DNA of 5,405 bases from positions 1 through 5,405 of the forward strand of contig JAHEMS010000276.1 of NCBI GenBank assembly GCA_024643595.1, given 5' to 3'. Under the pieces are notes generated by a model. That model was not told the DNA's origin, did not search any database, and saw nothing but the letters and a program-made list of their open reading frames with translations. This DNA comes from Bacteroidota bacterium. GTDB taxonomy: Bacteria > Bacteroidota > Bacteroidia > Cytophagales > Cyclobacteriaceae. A program made the position numbers and the translations under genes. Positions 5,273 to 5,405 of this stretch are shown piece after piece (the first letter of the stretch is position 1; the number at the start of each line of letters is the position of its first letter).

Positions 5273-5405
5273 AACATGACTAGCCTGAACGGGAAAATAA
5301 ACCCTTGTCGTTGTAGAAATTAATTATTCTATTTATTAAAATATAAGTTTAGTTAATGTCATCCTTGTTCACTTCGACTTACTGGCCTTTCGCAGTACTT
5401 ATGAT
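5273..5405. other. AT-rich end region, no supported gene
   Basis: No coding start or RNA gene could be supported. The stretch contains GGG AAAATAAA CCC (a 3-bp stem only) and strongly AT-rich DNA at about 5317-5352. On the minus strand an open frame runs from the window edge to a TGA at 5361-5359 (about 15 codons, ending VSRSEQG). It could be the tail of a convergent gene, but it is too short to judge. CACTTCGAC (5370-5378) differs by one base from CACTTTGAC in the kinase repeat insert, so a diverged copy of that repeat is an alternative. Confidence 0.3.

Noticed and set aside
5344..5351. TAAGTTTA as a Bacteroidota -7 promoter element
   Set aside because: The last base is A rather than G, and no TTG lies at the expected distance upstream. 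No following gene is visible.

Overview
The window looks like a Bacteroidota chromosome, most likely of the Cytophagales/Chitinophagales kind. The reasons are the two-component sensors with an extracytoplasmic Reg_prop/Y_Y_Y module, starts without a clear Shine-Dalgarno sequence, moderate GC with AT-rich gaps, and an exported UxuA-like protein with a twin-arginine/lipoprotein-type leader. The assignment rests on protein families and sequence style, not on a database match.

Layout: (1) positions 1-81 are the last 26 codons of a histidine kinase whose C-terminus closely resembles that of the next gene, so two paralogous kinases lie in tandem. (2) Positions 107-3739 (TTG start; a second in-frame TTG at 167 is plausible) encode a large membrane sensor kinase: beta-propeller repeats, Y_Y_Y domain, one membrane helix, coiled coil, HisKA and HATPase_c. 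It has no receiver or DNA-binding domain. Its ATPase domain carries an in-frame stretch of about 37 residues encoded by REP-like inverted-repeat DNA (about 3365-3479). (3) Positions 3740-4094 are a 355-base intergenic gap that is mostly a cluster of short palindromes (3746-4021). Two motif families occur: A, a 5-bp stem around GTA, and B, CAACGGA..TCCGTTG-like. Stems differ between copies but stay self-complementary, and part of the cluster repeats as an A-B unit of about 70 bases. (4) Positions 4095-5246 encode an exported protein of the mannonate dehydratase (UxuA) family with all five expected metal ligands. (5) The last 159 bases hold a weak stem-loop and AT-rich DNA with no supported gene.

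How the parts relate: the kinases probably sense an extracellular or periplasmic ligand, as propeller sensors of this class often respond to glycans, and signal to a response regulator outside the window. The UxuA-like protein may act on a sugar acid outside the cytoplasm. A direct regulatory link is only a guess from adjacency, and the palindrome cluster separates the two. The most unusual content is the two repeat systems: the covarying palindrome cluster between genes, and the separate REP-like family that has become part of a kinase's coding sequence.
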